A stretch of 64,000 nt of DNA from Qipengyuania xiamenensis (GCF_019711495.1 NZ_JAIGNM010000002.1:186001-250000), one strand, 5' to 3'; shown: positions 52,679 through 62,873, counted from the first letter of the stretch. The notes: generated by a model from the letters alone, not told the origin. A program made the numbers and translations.

Positions 52679-52981
52679 ATGTCAGTCACACGCGAAGAAG
52701 TGGCCAAGATCGCCTCGCTCGCCCGTATCAAGATGGGCGACGAGGAGCTGGATCGCATGGTCCCCGAACTCAACAACATCCTCGACTGGGTCGAACAGCT
52801 CGGCGAGGTCGATACCTCGGGCGTCGAGCCGATGACCGCGGTCATCCCGAACACGCTGCGCCTGCGCGACGATGTCGTCGATGCGATCCCCGAAACCTCG
52901 GGTGGCCGCCGCGATGATGTCCTCGCCAATGCACCGGTTGCCGAACACGGCTTCTTCGGCGTGCCCAAGGTGATCGAATAA
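52679..52981 (+). CDS. gatC: Asp-tRNA(Asn)/Glu-tRNA(Gln) amidotransferase subunit C
   Basis: 100 residues. GatC pattern: [43 protein letters not shown] and a flexible C-terminal part ([23 protein letters not shown]) that wraps around GatA. ATG 52679. It overlaps gatA by 1 nt (TAATG). It stabilises the GatA-GatB complex. Confidence 0.94.
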   Translation: MSVTREEVAKIASLARIKMGDEELDRMVPELNNILDWVEQLGEVDTSGVEPMTAVIPNTLRLRDDVVDAIPETSGGRRDDVLANAPVAEHGFFGVPKVIE

Positions 52982-54462
52982 TGACCGACTTTACCCAGCT
53001 TGGCGTCAAGCAGATCCGCGACGGCGTGGCCGGCGGCGATTTCACCGCGCGTGAAGTGGCCGAAAGCTTCAACGCCGCCGTTGCTGCGGCTGCCGAACTC
53101 AACGCCTTCATCGTCACCACGCCCGACCATGCGCTCGCCGCGGCAGATGCCACGGACGCCAAGCGCGCGAAAGGCGAGGATCTGGGCAAGATGGGCGGCG
53201 TGCCCATCGGCATGAAGGACCTCTTCGCCACCAAGGGCGTGCAGACGACCGCTGCCAGCCACATCCTCGAAGGCTTCAAGCCCGAGTATGAGAGCACCGT
53301 ATCGCAGAAGCTGTGGGACGCGGGTGCGGGCATGCTGGGCAAGCTCAATCTCGACCAGTTCGCGATGGGTTCGTCGAACGAGACGAGCTATTTCGGCAAC
53401 GTCAATTCGCCGTGGAAGAAGGCAGGCACCAATGCCGCGATGAGCCCGGGCGGTTCGTCGGGTGGTTCCTCCTCCGCTGTCGCCGCGCGCATCGCGCCTG
53501 CCGCGACCGGCACCGATACCGGCGGCTCGATCCGCCAGCCCGCAGCCTTCACCGGCATTTGCGGCATCAAGCCGACCTATGGCCGTTGCAGCCGCTGGGG
53601 CGTCGTGGCCTTTGCTAGCAGCCTCGACCAGGCAGGCCCGATGGCGCGCTCGGTCGAAGACTGTGCGATCATGCTCGAAGCGATGGCCGGTTTCGATCCG
53701 AAGGATGCCACCAGTCTCCAGATGGACGTGCCCAACTGGGAAGCGGCGCTTTCGGCAGACCTGAAGGGCAAGAAGGTCGGCATCCCGCGCGAATACCGCA
53801 TGGACGGCACCGACCAGGCGATCCTCGACAGCTGGGAACAGGGCAAGGCGATGCTTCGCGACGCTGGCGCGGAGATCGTCGACGTCTCGCTGCCGCACAC
53901 CAAATATGCGCTGCCCGCCTATTACATCATCGCTCCGGCGGAAGCTTCGTCCAACCTCGCGCGCTATGACGGCGTGCGTTACGGCCTGCGCGATTTGCCC
54001 GAGGGCGCTGGCTTGCAGGACATGTACGCCGCCACCCGCGCTGCCGGTTTCGGCGACGAGGTGAAGCGCCGTGTGCTGATCGGTACCTATGTGCTGAGCG
54101 CCGGCTTCTACGATGCCTATTACACGCAGGCGCAGAAAATCCGCACGCTGGTGGCGCAGGACTTCGAGAAGGCGTTCGAGCAGTGCGACGTGATCCTCGC
54201 GCCGACCACGCCGACGGCCAGCTTCCCGCTGGGCTCGCTCAACGACGATCCGCTGACGATGTATCTGAACGACGTATTCGCCGTTCCCGCATCGCTTGCA
54301 GGTCTTCCCGCAATGAGCGTTCCGGCCACGATCAATTCCGACGGACTGCCGCTTGGCCTCCAGCTGGTCGGCAAGCCGTTCGACGAGCAGGGCGTTCTCA
54401 ACGCAGGCCTCGCGATCCAGCAGCGCGCCGGTTTCGAAGCGCAGCCGGAGAAGTGGTGGTGA
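52981..54462 (+). CDS. gatA: Amidotransferase subunit A
   Basis: 493 residues. The amidase signature has the complete Ser-cisSer-Lys triad: Lys79 (GMKDLF), Ser159 in [15 protein letters not shown] and Ser183 in [10 protein letters not shown]. It frees ammonia from glutamine for transfer by GatB. Stop codon at 54460-54462 overlaps the GTG of the next gene. Between gatA and gatB lies an unrelated FkbM methyltransferase gene, unlike the common gatCAB order. Confidence 0.96.
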   Translation: MTDFTQLGVKQIRDGVAGGDFTAREVAESFNAAVAAAAELNAFIVTTPDHALAAADATDAKRAKGEDLGKMGGVPIGMKDLFATKGVQTTAASHILEGFKPEYESTVSQKLWDAGAGMLGKLNLDQFAMGSSNETSYFGNVNSPWKKAGTNAAMSPGGSSGGSSSAVAARIAPAATGTDTGGSIRQPAAFTGICGIKPTYGRCSRWGVVAFASSLDQAGPMARSVEDCAIMLEAMAGFDPKDATSLQMDVPNWEAALSADLKGKKVGIPREYRMDGTDQAILDSWEQGKAMLRDAGAEIVDVSLPHTKYALPAYYIIAPAEASSNLARYDGVRYGLRDLPEGAGLQDMYAATRAAGFGDEVKRRVLIGTYVLSAGFYDAYYTQAQKIRTLVAQDFEKAFEQCDVILAPTTPTASFPLGSLNDDPLTMYLNDVFAVPASLAGLPAMSVPATINSDGLPLGLQLVGKPFDEQGVLNAGLAIQQRAGFEAQPEKWW

Positions 54463-55235
54463 GCTTGAAAGGCGGCGCCCTAGACGCCGCCAAGGACCTG
54501 CTTCGCGGCGGGCCGATCTTCACTGCCAAGGCGGTTTTCGGAAAAGACCTTCCGCTCGGCAGGGGCGAGAGCATTTCGGTGCGTCCGGGCACGAGCGATG
54601 TCGAAGTCGTCCGTCAGGTCTGGCGCGACGAGCAATATGTCATCCCGCAGGACGAGCAGGTGGCCCGTCTCAAGCGCTTCGAAGCGGCCATTCGGTCGCG
54701 CGGCAATGTGCCGGTGATCGTCGATGCCGGGGCCAACATCGGCGCGGCGGCTCTTTGGTTCGCCCGTGAGTGGCCCGAGGCACGCATCGTGGCCGTCGAA
54801 CCCGATGCGGCGAATGCGGCCATGGCGCGAAAGAACTGTGCGGGCCGCGAACGCATCGAGATCGTCGAGGCGGCGATCGGCGGGGAGGGCGGTTTCGTCT
54901 CGGTCGATAGCGAGGTCGAGGCCTATGCGGTCACCACCAAGCGCGCCGACAGCGGTTGCCGCGTGGTCACTGTCGACGATTGCGTCGCTATGGTGGAAGG
55001 CGGCGAATTGTTTGCGGTGAAGGTCGATATCGAGGGTTTCGAAGACGATCTTTTCGCTGCGAATACCGGCTGGCTTGACCGCGCCGCGCTGGTCTATATC
55101 GAGCCGCACGATCACATTTTCCCCGACCGGGGCACGAGCAGGAATTTCCAGGCGGAAATGGGCAGGCGCAATTTCGACCTGCTGATCAGGGGTGAAAACC
55201 TGGTCTACATCCGCCGCGAGGAGCAGACGATATGA
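54459..55235 (+). CDS. FkbM-family methyltransferase between gatA and gatB
   Basis: 258 residues. FkbM/SAM fold: the SAM-binding loop [20 protein letters not shown] (about 88-107), [16 protein letters not shown] (about 112-127) and the FkbM signature [15 protein letters not shown] (about 187-201). GTG 54459 overlaps the gatA stop (GTGA), and its stop overlaps gatB (ATGA); a GGAG site 8 nt upstream supports the start, though two other GTG codons precede it. FkbM enzymes often O-methylate sugars; why one is here is unknown. Codon use looks like the neighbours, so it is not obviously recent. Confidence 0.9.
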   Translation: MSLKGGALDAAKDLLRGGPIFTAKAVFGKDLPLGRGESISVRPGTSDVEVVRQVWRDEQYVIPQDEQVARLKRFEAAIRSRGNVPVIVDAGANIGAAALWFAREWPEARIVAVEPDAANAAMARKNCAGRERIEIVEAAIGGEGGFVSVDSEVEAYAVTTKRADSGCRVVTVDDCVAMVEGGELFAVKVDIEGFEDDLFAANTGWLDRAALVYIEPHDHIFPDRGTSRNFQAEMGRRNFDLLIRGENLVYIRREEQTI

Positions 55236-56731
55236 GTACTTACCGCATCCAGGGCGCAACCGGCGAATGGGAGGTCGTGATCGGCCTTGAAGTCCACGCG
55301 CAGGTAACCTCCAACGCCAAGCTGTTCTCGGGCGCTTCGACCGCATTCGGCGCGGAGCCGAACACGCAGGTCAGCCTCGTCGATGCGGCGATGCCCGGCA
55401 TGCTGCCCGTTCCCAACCGTGAATGCATCCGCCAGGCGGTGCGAACCGGCATGGCGATCGAGGCGCAGATCAACAAATGGAGCCGGTTCGACCGCAAGAA
55501 CTACTTCTACGCCGATTTGCCGCAAGGCTACCAGATCAGCCAGCTTTACCACCCCATCGTGGGCGAGGGCGCGCTGCATATCGAGGCGGACGAGAAGGCC
55601 GGCATCCCGGAAGACAAGATCATCGGTATCGAGCGCATCCACGTCGAACAGGACGCGGGCAAGCTGATGCACGACCAGCATCCGACCATGTCCTATGTCG
55701 ACCTCAATCGTGTGGGCATCGCGCTGATGGAGATCGTCTCCAAGCCCGACATGCGCAGCCCCGCGGAGGCTGGCGCCTATGTTCGCAAGCTGCGTTCGAT
55801 CCTGCGCTATGTCGGCAGCTGCGACGGCAACATGGAAGAAGGCTCGATGCGCGCCGACGTGAACGTGTCGGTCCGCCGCCCGGGCGAGGAATTCGGCACG
55901 CGTACCGAGACCAAGAACGTGAACTCGGTCCGTTTCGTGATGCAGGTCATCGAATACGAAGCAAACCGCCAGGTGGACGTGATCGAGAACGGCGGCACGG
56001 TGGATCAGGAAACGCGCCTGTTCGATCCGAACACGGGTACCACGCGGACGATGCGTTCGAAGGAAGATGCGCATGACTATCGCTACTTCCCCGATCCCGA
56101 CTTGCTGCCGCTCGAACTGGAAGACAGCTTCATCGAGGACTGCCGCGCCTCGCTTCCCGAGCTCCCCGACGCCAAGCGTGCGCGCTACGAGAACGAGCTG
56201 GGCCTCACGCCCTACAACGCGCGCGAACTGACCGCCGAAGTCGAGACTTTCGGTCGCTTCGAGACGCTGCTGGCGGCGACTGCTGCCAAGATCGGCAAGC
56301 CCGAGGCGAAGGTCGCGACGCAGGTCGCCAACTGGGCGCTCTCGGTCGCACCAGGTGTCGCCAAGTCCCTGGGTGACGAAGCGGACATGGCCAACGCCAC
56401 CGCCGAAGCGCAGGCCAGCATCCTCGCGATGCAGGACAAGGGCGAAATCTCGGGCGGACAGGCCAAGGAAATTTACGAATTCGTCCTCAAGGACGGTGGC
56501 GATCCCGAAGCCATTGCCGACGAAAAGGGCCTCAAGCAGGTCAGCGACACCGGCGCGATCGAAGCTGCGATCGACGAAATCCTCGCCAATAACGAGGACA
56601 AGGTCGAACAGTATCGCGGCGGCAAGGACAAGCTGTTCGGCTTCTTCGTCGGACAGACGATGAAGGCGATGCAGGGCAAGGCCAATCCCGCGGTTGTAAA
56701 CCAGATCCTCAAGGCAAAACTGGACGGTTAA
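55232..56731 (+). CDS. gatB: Amidotransferase subunit B
   Basis: 499 residues. GatB core: [49 protein letters not shown], and the phosphorylation/kinase region with [15 protein letters not shown]; the C-terminal YqeY-like tail domain (about 350-499) binds tRNA. It activates Asp/Glu on mischarged tRNA with ATP and transfers ammonia. ATG 55232 overlaps the FkbM stop codon. Confidence 0.96.
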   Translation: MSTYRIQGATGEWEVVIGLEVHAQVTSNAKLFSGASTAFGAEPNTQVSLVDAAMPGMLPVPNRECIRQAVRTGMAIEAQINKWSRFDRKNYFYADLPQGYQISQLYHPIVGEGALHIEADEKAGIPEDKIIGIERIHVEQDAGKLMHDQHPTMSYVDLNRVGIALMEIVSKPDMRSPAEAGAYVRKLRSILRYVGSCDGNMEEGSMRADVNVSVRRPGEEFGTRTETKNVNSVRFVMQVIEYEANRQVDVIENGGTVDQETRLFDPNTGTTRTMRSKEDAHDYRYFPDPDLLPLELEDSFIEDCRASLPELPDAKRARYENELGLTPYNARELTAEVETFGRFETLLAATAAKIGKPEAKVATQVANWALSVAPGVAKSLGDEADMANATAEAQASILAMQDKGEISGGQAKEIYEFVLKDGGDPEAIADEKGLKQVSDTGAIEAAIDEILANNEDKVEQYRGGKDKLFGFFVGQTMKAMQGKANPAVVNQILKAKLDG

Positions 56732-56760
56732 TAACTGCCTCTTGGGCGACCCTTATTAAG

Positions 56761-56788
56761 TTGACGATCCGGGCGTTTCGGCTAAATC
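56761..56788 (+). promoter_or_regulatory. Possible sigma-70 promoter before the secreted gene pair
   Basis: TTGACG (56761-56766) and TAAATC (56783-56788) are 16 nt apart, in the 100-nt gap between gatB and the ATG at 56832. The -35 matches 5 of 6 bases; the -10 is weak. Confidence 0.3.
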
Positions 56789-56831
56789 TTCGCTCGGATC
56801 GTAAGTTCAACATCAGTATTGGGGGTCGCTA

Positions 56832-57422
56832 ATGGGTCTTGCCCGTCTAGCTCTGCTTGCCCTGCCACTTTCCGTGGCTGCGCAGGCGCAATATGTCGAC
56901 GAACCGCAACCGCAGCGGGAATTCACCGAAGCAGAAATCGAAGCCGTGCCCATGCCCGCGCTTCAGTTCGACATGGCTGAGGCCAATGTCGACGATTTCG
57001 AGAAGTATTTCTACTTCCACCGTCCGGAAACCGATTTCGCGACGGCTTACTACGACATCACCGAGTGTGATGCTCTAGCAAGCGGGATCAGCTTCTATGC
57101 AGGCCCCACGGCCGGAGACATGGCTGCGAACATGCTGCAGTACGGCGTGCTGGCAGGCGGCATCGGCGGCGCGATTGGCGGCCTTATGGCCGATGCTATC
57201 TTCGGATCGGGCGAGCGCCGCAAGCAGCGCCGTGTGAACATGCGCAACTGCATGTTCTACAAGGGCTATGACCGTTACGGTCTCGAAAAGGACCTGTGGC
57301 AGGAATTCAATTTCGAAGAAGGCAACAGCCAGACCGAGGCGACCGAGCGCGAGAACAAGCTGCTCATGCAGGCGCGTGTCGCATCCGGTCCCAAGCCCGA
57401 GCAGGGGAGGGTCGAACCGTGA
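56832..57422 (+). CDS. Secreted hypothetical protein with glycine zipper
   Basis: 196 residues from ATG 56832, with GGGGG before it. Signal peptide (LARLALLALPLSVAAQAQ, about 3-20), an acidic stretch with FEKYFYFHRPETDFATAYYDITECDAL, then a glycine-zipper helix (LAGGIGGAIGGLMADAIFG, about 110-128) and a basic helix (ERRKQRRVNMRNCMFYKGYDR). The pair of Cys (76 and 139) may form a disulfide. Not a family I recognise; membrane association is likely. It is coupled to the next gene by a GTGA overlap. Confidence 0.75.
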   Translation: MGLARLALLALPLSVAAQAQYVDEPQPQREFTEAEIEAVPMPALQFDMAEANVDDFEKYFYFHRPETDFATAYYDITECDALASGISFYAGPTAGDMAANMLQYGVLAGGIGGAIGGLMADAIFGSGERRKQRRVNMRNCMFYKGYDRYGLEKDLWQEFNFEEGNSQTEATERENKLLMQARVASGPKPEQGRVEP

Positions 57423-58441
57423 AGATGATCCGCAAGGCAATCGCAGCTGTCGCCACCGGCGCAGCACTCGCAGTCGCTGCTCCCGCCGTCGCGCAGGAAG
57501 TCGAATACAAGCAGATCGAGGAAAAGAACCTCCTCAAGGGCAAGGATTCGATTGAAGCCGACAAGGGCTACATTCTCCTCACGCTTCCCAATCGCGGGAA
57601 TGGCCTCTTCGTGAAAACTCCCGATGCGGACGACATCGCGGAATACACCGAGGAATGGGAAGAGAAGTACGAGAAGGCAGCCAAGCGGTATGAAAGCCGT
57701 CAGGCGCGCTACGAGAAGGAACTGAAGATCTGGGAAGGCCAGCGCACCAAGCGCTCGCCGCGTCCCGAAGCGCCTGAAGTCGTAACGCGCGAGACCTTCA
57801 GCATCGGCGATATCGAGCGCCGCATGCTGGTGTCGTTCGGCCCGCAATACGTGTTCTCGAAGGATACGGATGGCGAGAAGAGCTATTCCTACATGATCCA
57901 GGTCGAGCCGGGCACCTACACCTATTATGGTCCGATCTTCTACATGCCCAATGGCCAGACCCTCGGAACCTGCTACTGCATGGGTACGGTCAAATTCGAG
58001 GTCGAAGCCGGTGAAGTCACTGACCTTGGTACCTTCCTCGCGCAGGAATGGGCCAGCGACGAAGACATGAAGATGGCCACCGTAGGTTACGAAGCTACGG
58101 GTCGCGAGCCGAAGCCGGTCGAGTATTCGAACTTCGGCAGCCTGGCTGACTACGACGTCGTCCAGGCCGATCTCCGTGCTGCCGGCAAGATGAACAACTT
58201 CTTCGGCATCCTGATCGGACGTCACCCGCCGGTGGACGGTGTGCTCGCCTACGAACGTGACCGCATCATCGACGTGAAGGCGCGTGAAGAAACGGCTGAG
58301 ATGGAAGTCGAAGCCGAAGCTATCGAAGAAGCGGCCGAGGCTGTCGCCGAAGCCGCCGAGGCGATCGAGGAAGCGGAAGCTGCGCTGGAAGAGGCTGCAG
58401 CGGCTACCGAGGCGCAGGCAACGGCACAGACCGAAGACTGA
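57419..58441 (+). CDS. Secreted hypothetical protein with Glu/Ala coiled tail
   Basis: 340 residues from GTG 57419 (ATG at 57425 also possible). Signal peptide (about 3-26, ending APAVAQE), a central domain (about 40-280) with VEPGTYTYYGPIFYMPNGQTLGTCYCMGT and a helical charged insert (EEWEEKYEKAAKRYESRQ), and a C-terminal 55-residue tail of Glu/Ala repeats (ETAEMEVEAEAIEEAAEA-like), predicted coiled coil. It overlaps the upstream gene, so the two likely work together. Function unknown. Confidence 0.75.
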   Translation: MKMIRKAIAAVATGAALAVAAPAVAQEVEYKQIEEKNLLKGKDSIEADKGYILLTLPNRGNGLFVKTPDADDIAEYTEEWEEKYEKAAKRYESRQARYEKELKIWEGQRTKRSPRPEAPEVVTRETFSIGDIERRMLVSFGPQYVFSKDTDGEKSYSYMIQVEPGTYTYYGPIFYMPNGQTLGTCYCMGTVKFEVEAGEVTDLGTFLAQEWASDEDMKMATVGYEATGREPKPVEYSNFGSLADYDVVQADLRAAGKMNNFFGILIGRHPPVDGVLAYERDRIIDVKAREETAEMEVEAEAIEEAAEAVAEAAEAIEEAEAALEEAAAATEAQATAQTED

Positions 58442-58466
58442 CGTTTCAGGCAGTCGAGCCAGACAC

Positions 58467-58502
58467 AAGGCACCGCGGGCGCACTGCTCGCGGTGCCTTT
58501 TT
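58467..58502 (+). terminator. Rho-independent terminator after the secreted gene pair
   Basis: AAGGCACCGCG pairs with CGCGGTGCCTT across an 11-nt loop, followed by a T-run, 25 nt after the stop codon. Confidence 0.85.
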
Positions 58503-58646
58503 CGTTGCGCCATGCCCGTTTGACGGTCGTGGGCGGCTGTTCGACGAACGACAAGCCTGATTGCTTGCGGCCTTCGGCCATCCTTCCTAGGAGTTGAAAC
58601 ATCCCGCGCGAGGGGTCGCGCGTTATTTCTAGGGGACTCACTTTCC

Positions 58647-60809
58647 ATGCGTAAAACCGCCACTGTCGCCGCCCTTCTGGCGTGCGCCGCTTCCGCACCT
58701 ATTGCCGCCAAGGAAGGCATGTTCACGCCCGACCAGCTGCCCGAAATCGCCGAAGACCTTCGCGCGACCGGCCTCGAAATCGATGCCGAGGCACTGTCGG
58801 ACCTGACCGGCTTCCCGATGGGCGCAATCGTTTCGCTCGGCGGTTGCTCCGCCAGCTTCGTTTCGGAAGTGGGCCTCGTGGTCACCAACCACCACTGCGC
58901 GCGGGGCTCGGTCCAGTTCAACTCGACAGCTGAAAACAACTATCTCGAAAACGGCTTCCTCGCGAAGACCTTCACCGACGAACTGCCCGCAGCCCCCGGC
59001 TCGCGCATTTACGTCACCACCGCCCTGTCGGACGTGACCGACCGCGTGCGTGACGGCATCGACACGATGAGCCCGACGGAGCGCTACGACGCGATCGAGC
59101 AGCGGCAGAAGGACATCACCGCCGAGTGCGAGGAAAAGGCCGGTTACCGCTGCCAGGTCGCCAGCTTCTATGGCGGCGCGCAGTACAAGCTGATCGAGCG
59201 CCTCGAAATCCGCGACGTGCGCATCGTCTACGCTCCGGCCGACAGCATCGGCAAATACGGCGGCGACATCGACAACTGGATGTGGCCGCGCCACACCGGC
59301 GACTTCGCCTTCTACCGCGCCTATGTCGCACCCGACGGTTCGGCTGCCGACTATTCGGAAGACAACGTCCCCTACGAGCCCGAGCACCACCTCAAGGTGA
59401 GCGCATCGGGCCTGAAGGAAGGCGATTTCGTGATGGCTGCCGGCTATCCGGGTTCGACCTCGCGCTATGCGACGCTGGCCGAGGTGGAAAACACTTTCAG
59501 CTGGTCCTACCCCACCTACGTCACGCTGGTGAACGACTGGATCGACACGATCGAGGAAGCCGCTCCCGAAGGTTCGGACGCGCGCGTGAAGTATGAATCG
59601 CTTCTCGCCGGCCTCAACAACTTCGAGAAGAACACCCGCGGCCAGCTCGAAGGCGCACGCCGCGTCGGCCTTGTCGAGCGCCGTGCGGAGCGTGAAGAAG
59701 CGCTCGCCGCCTGGATCGCTGCCGACGATAGCCGCGCTGCCTATGGCGAGGCGATTGCCGGCCTGCAGGCGCTCTCGGAAGAAAGCGCGACCAAGGCCCG
59801 CCAGGCCTTCTGGTACAATTTCGCGACGCGCCCGACGCTGCTCTCGACCGCTCAGCGCCTCTACCGCCTCGCGCATGAGCGCCAGAAGGAAGACGCGCTT
59901 CGCGATCCCGGCTTCCAGGACCGCGACATGACCTTCTTCCGCCAGGGCATGCAGGCGATCGACCGTCGCTACGATGCCTCGGTCGACAAGGCGCAGTGGC
60001 TGCTGTTCCTCGACACCTACATGGATGAGCCCGCGGGCAACCGCGTCGCCGTGTTCGACGAGGCGCTCGGCCTGACCGGCGATCTCGACGAAGCGGCGCT
60101 GTCGGCCAAGCTCGACGCCTACTATGCCGGCACCACGCTGGGCGACGTCGACACGCGCCTCGCGCTGATGGAAGCGACCCCGGCCGAGCTCGAAGCGCTC
60201 GACGATCCCTTCATGCAGTTGGCTGTTGCGCTCTACGAATACGAGCGCGGCCTTGAAGCCGAGGGCGAGGAACGCGCTGGCCGCGCACAGGCGCTTCGTC
60301 CGGCCTACATGGAAGCGATCACCCAGTGGCAGCGCAGCCAAGGCCTGCTGACCTATCCCGATGCGAACTCGACGCTGCGTGTGACCTACGGCACCGTACT
60401 CGGCGGTTCGCCCAAGGACGGCATGGCCTACCTGCCGTTCACCACGCTCGAGGGCATCACCGAGAAGGACACGGGCGAGGACCCGTTCAACGCGCCCGAG
60501 CGCCAGCTCCAGGAAATCCGCGAGAAGGACTACGGCAAGTACTACTCGGCCGAAGTCGGCTCGGTGCCGGTGAACTTCCTGTCCGACCTCGACAGCACCG
60601 GCGGCAACAGCGGCTCGGCGACGCTCAACGCGCGCGCCGAACTCGTCGGCCTGCTGTTCGACGGTACGTTCGAAAGCGTCAATTCGGACTGGGATTTCGA
60701 TCCGCGCACCACGCGCACGATCCATGTCGACACCCGCTACATGCTGTGGGTGATGGACAAGGTCGACGGCGCGCAGGGCCTGATCGAGGAAATGGACGTG
60801 GTCGACTAA
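58647..60809 (+). CDS. S46-family dipeptidyl-peptidase (DPP7-like)
   Basis: 720 residues. Signal peptide (about 1-21), then the chymotrypsin-like halves of family S46: catalytic His in VVTNHHCARGS (near 83), Asp in the KYGGDIDNWMWPRHTGDF block (near 214) and Ser655 in DSTGGNSGSATL. The helical domain lies between. Residue 673, 18 after the catalytic Ser, is Gly (LLFDGTFES); DPP11 has Arg there, and Gly is typical of the DPP7 group with hydrophobic P1 preference. ATG 58647 has AGGGGAC upstream. It would release dipeptides from peptides in the periplasm. Confidence 0.94.
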   Translation: MRKTATVAALLACAASAPIAAKEGMFTPDQLPEIAEDLRATGLEIDAEALSDLTGFPMGAIVSLGGCSASFVSEVGLVVTNHHCARGSVQFNSTAENNYLENGFLAKTFTDELPAAPGSRIYVTTALSDVTDRVRDGIDTMSPTERYDAIEQRQKDITAECEEKAGYRCQVASFYGGAQYKLIERLEIRDVRIVYAPADSIGKYGGDIDNWMWPRHTGDFAFYRAYVAPDGSAADYSEDNVPYEPEHHLKVSASGLKEGDFVMAAGYPGSTSRYATLAEVENTFSWSYPTYVTLVNDWIDTIEEAAPEGSDARVKYESLLAGLNNFEKNTRGQLEGARRVGLVERRAEREEALAAWIAADDSRAAYGEAIAGLQALSEESATKARQAFWYNFATRPTLLSTAQRLYRLAHERQKEDALRDPGFQDRDMTFFRQGMQAIDRRYDASVDKAQWLLFLDTYMDEPAGNRVAVFDEALGLTGDLDEAALSAKLDAYYAGTTLGDVDTRLALMEATPAELEALDDPFMQLAVALYEYERGLEAEGEERAGRAQALRPAYMEAITQWQRSQGLLTYPDANSTLRVTYGTVLGGSPKDGMAYLPFTTLEGITEKDTGEDPFNAPERQLQEIREKDYGKYYSAEVGSVPVNFLSDLDSTGGNSGSATLNARAELVGLLFDGTFESVNSDWDFDPRTTRTIHVDTRYMLWVMDKVDGAQGLIEEMDVVD

Positions 60810-60831
60810 GCCGCTGCCTCCCGAAAACAGG

Positions 60832-60863
60832 AAGGGCCGCCGGTGAAAACCGGCGGCCCTTTG
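60832..60863 (+). terminator. Rho-independent terminator after the S46 peptidase
   Basis: AGGGCCGCCGGT pairs with ACCGGCGGCCCT around a GAAA loop and runs into TTTG, 23 nt after the stop codon. Confidence 0.85.
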
Positions 60864-60894
60864 TGTTTCTGGAGAAGCGATGTAGCTTCGCCCC

Positions 60895-61131
60895 ATGAAG
60901 TGGATTTTTATCGTCTTCGTGGTGCTCTACGTACTGGCGGTTTTCCTGCTGGCAGTGGGCACATTCGGTTGGTTCGGACAGGAGCGGGATCCGCTTTCCG
61001 GCGTCTTCCTGATGCCACTGGGCCTTCCGTGGAACATCCTGGGCGACAGGCTGGGGCTCGGCGGACCGCTGCTCGCGATCCTTTCACCGGCCATCAACGC
61101 GGGGATCCTCTACTGGCTCTGGAAGCGGTAG
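60895..61131 (+). CDS. Small two-helix membrane protein
   Basis: 78 residues. Helix 1 at about 3-24 (IFIVFVVLYVLAVFLLAVG), an amphipathic middle and helix 2 at about 56-75. No motif recognised and no clear ribosome site (GGAGAAG is 20 nt upstream). Lies between the S46 terminator and a convergent lipoprotein gene. Plausible but unconfirmed gene. Confidence 0.6.
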   Translation: MKWIFIVFVVLYVLAVFLLAVGTFGWFGQERDPLSGVFLMPLGLPWNILGDRLGLGGPLLAILSPAINAGILYWLWKR

Positions 61132-61134
61132 GGC

Positions 61135-61827
61135 TCATCCCCCCGTAATAAGCGCATCCACGACAACGTAGGTTTCCGGGCCGAACCGGATCGTTACCTG
61201 GTCGCCGTCGCGCGTCGAGGTCAGGTCCCAGCCGGCCGAACCGTCCGCCTGTGCGCTGTCCGCGCCATAGGGGGTGGTGCCGTTGAAAAAAATCGCGCGC
61301 TTGCGGCCGTCGGGCTTGGTGACCTCGACCAGATGCGTGCCGTCCTCGCCCCAGTTGCGCTTGACCCCCGCGTCGCAGGTTTGAGTGGGCGGTCCGTTGT
61401 CGAATCCGCAGCTCAACATCGTGGTGGCGTTGTAGTCGGTGCCCGCGACCGTGGCATCGCCCTCGCCATAGGCTGGCTCTACCGGGCCGTTTTCGCCCAT
61501 CCCGGCATTCGCATCGCCCATCGGCACGCTGACGAGGCGCACGCCGTCGACGGTGTCGACAATCGTGCCGCCCAGCGCTTCGGCCGAAGCCTGGTTGGGG
61601 CAGCCGACAAGCATCGCGCTGTCGTCGAGATAGTTGGAGGTGGCAGCGCTCTCGCCGAGATTCCGGCAGGGATCGCCCGCGTTGGGATAGCCTTCACCGA
61701 AGGGCGCAAGGCTGTCCGGGATCGCGACCATCTCGTCGGTCGTGGGAGCCTCAGGCTCGGTTTCACCGCCACCGCAGGCGGCAAGGGCGAGCGCCGAAGC
61801 GCCCGCCGCAATAAGCTTGAACTTCAT
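61135..61827 (-). CDS. Hypothetical lipoprotein
   Basis: 230 residues from ATG 61827, which has an AGGAG site. Lipobox ALAAC gives a lipidated Cys at residue 18. The mature part has three further Cys in conserved-looking positions ([34 protein letters not shown]) and a C-terminal beta-rich section ([29 protein letters not shown]). No family recognised. It lies 17 nt downstream of the next minus-strand secreted gene. Confidence 0.78.
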   Translation of the reverse strand: MKFKLIAAGASALALAACGGGETEPEAPTTDEMVAIPDSLAPFGEGYPNAGDPCRNLGESAATSNYLDDSAMLVGCPNQASAEALGGTIVDTVDGVRLVSVPMGDANAGMGENGPVEPAYGEGDATVAGTDYNATTMLSCGFDNGPPTQTCDAGVKRNWGEDGTHLVEVTKPDGRKRAIFFNGTTPYGADSAQADGSAGWDLTSTRDGDQVTIRFGPETYVVVDALITGG

Positions 61828-61844
61828 GCTGACTACTCCTGCGT

Positions 61845-62633
61845 TCAGCGGCACTTGGGATGGCGACCGATGTCGCGCAGGTCGTAGAAACGGCCATCGG
61901 CAATGGTCACCTGGACGCACTGGTTCGACTGCGCGCGCCACTGGATCGAGTAGCGGGTATTACCGCTGGTGAAATTATCGACCTGGCGGAAGCCGCGCCG
62001 TTCCAGCTCGCTCATTCCGCCCGCTGCCCGTGCGTCCTTGAGGTCCTTGAACCTTGCAACTTCGGCATGGCCGCCGCGACCGTAGTGGTGTTCCGCATTG
62101 GCCCGGCGCTCATCCACCCCGGCATGGTAGCCATCGACGTAATCCTGCGACTTGTCCGGATTGTGGAAGGGGTGGTGGTAGAGACCGTCGGTATGACCGC
62201 GTTCGAACTGCCGGTCAGCTTCGCGATCGTCGTTGTGCTTGCCGTCGTCGTGGTGGTGTGACTTGTGGCCGAGGATCGCGCCGAGGATGGCGGCACCAGC
62301 GACGACACCGACAGCGGCTGCGGCATCGGCACCCTTGTGGTGTCCGCAATCCTGGTCGCTGGCATCGTTGATGGTCATCACCCGACCATCGTAGACCTCG
62401 ACATTGACGCAATCGTCGTCTGCGGAATCCCACCAGTAGCTGTAGACATAGCCGTTCGACTGCTTGTGCGTGGAAACATGGGTGAAGCCGCGATCGCGCA
62501 ACTGGTATTCGGCATCGCGGCCGAGCGATCCGTTGATGAATGTCAGTTCACTGGCCTTTTCCGCCATTGCCGGAACGGCAACCATCGAACCGAGGGCGAT
62601 GCTAGCTACTACGATCTTCGAGATATGGGTCAT
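61845..62633 (-). CDS. Secreted hypothetical protein with repeated domain and glycine zipper
   Basis: 262 residues. Signal peptide (about 1-24, VPAMAE). The two ends carry related halves: residues 28-93 ([19 protein letters not shown], then [16 protein letters not shown]) and residues 205-262 ([15 protein letters not shown], then [16 protein letters not shown]). Between them are a glycine zipper ([19 protein letters not shown], about 104-122) and a His/Asp-rich hydrophilic part ([14 protein letters not shown]). Metal binding or membrane stress sensing is possible. Function unknown. Confidence 0.75.
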   Translation of the reverse strand: MTHISKIVVASIALGSMVAVPAMAEKASELTFINGSLGRDAEYQLRDRGFTHVSTHKQSNGYVYSYWWDSADDDCVNVEVYDGRVMTINDASDQDCGHHKGADAAAAVGVVAGAAILGAILGHKSHHHDDGKHNDDREADRQFERGHTDGLYHHPFHNPDKSQDYVDGYHAGVDERRANAEHHYGRGGHAEVARFKDLKDARAAGGMSELERRGFRQVDNFTSGNTRYSIQWRAQSNQCVQVTIADGRFYDLRDIGRHPKCR

Positions 62634-62817
62634 GCTTCCTCCCTTGCGCCATCGTCAAAATGACGCCGCTGCCAGAATGCGAATCGACCCGAAAAATCGT
62701 TATGCGAGGCACACTAAGGTGAAAAATGGCCGGAATGGGGCAATAAGGTGACCGGCGTTGCATTTAGTGCGTCGGGATCGCGCGCGGGTAGGGACGGATT
62801 GAGCCCGGCAGGCAAAC
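62634..62817. other. Intergenic region, no gene seen
   Basis: Upstream of the secreted gene at 62633. I see no open frame with a ribosome site, no hairpin and no clear promoter hexamers in it. Confidence 0.4.
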
Positions 62818-62853
62818 AAAAAGGGCCGCGGGAGCAATCCTCCCGCGGCCCTT
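62818..62853 (-). terminator. Rho-independent terminator for the gene at 62874
   Basis: Read on the minus strand, AAGGGCCGCGGGAG pairs with CTCCCGCGGCCCTT, followed by TTT. Confidence 0.85.
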
Positions 62854-62873
62854 CCCGTATTCTGTGAGGGAGC

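Noticed and set aside
58638-60896. Long open frame antisense to the S46 peptidase
   Set aside because: Same reason: fully covered by a gene with catalytic residues on the plus strand; no family pattern on the minus strand.
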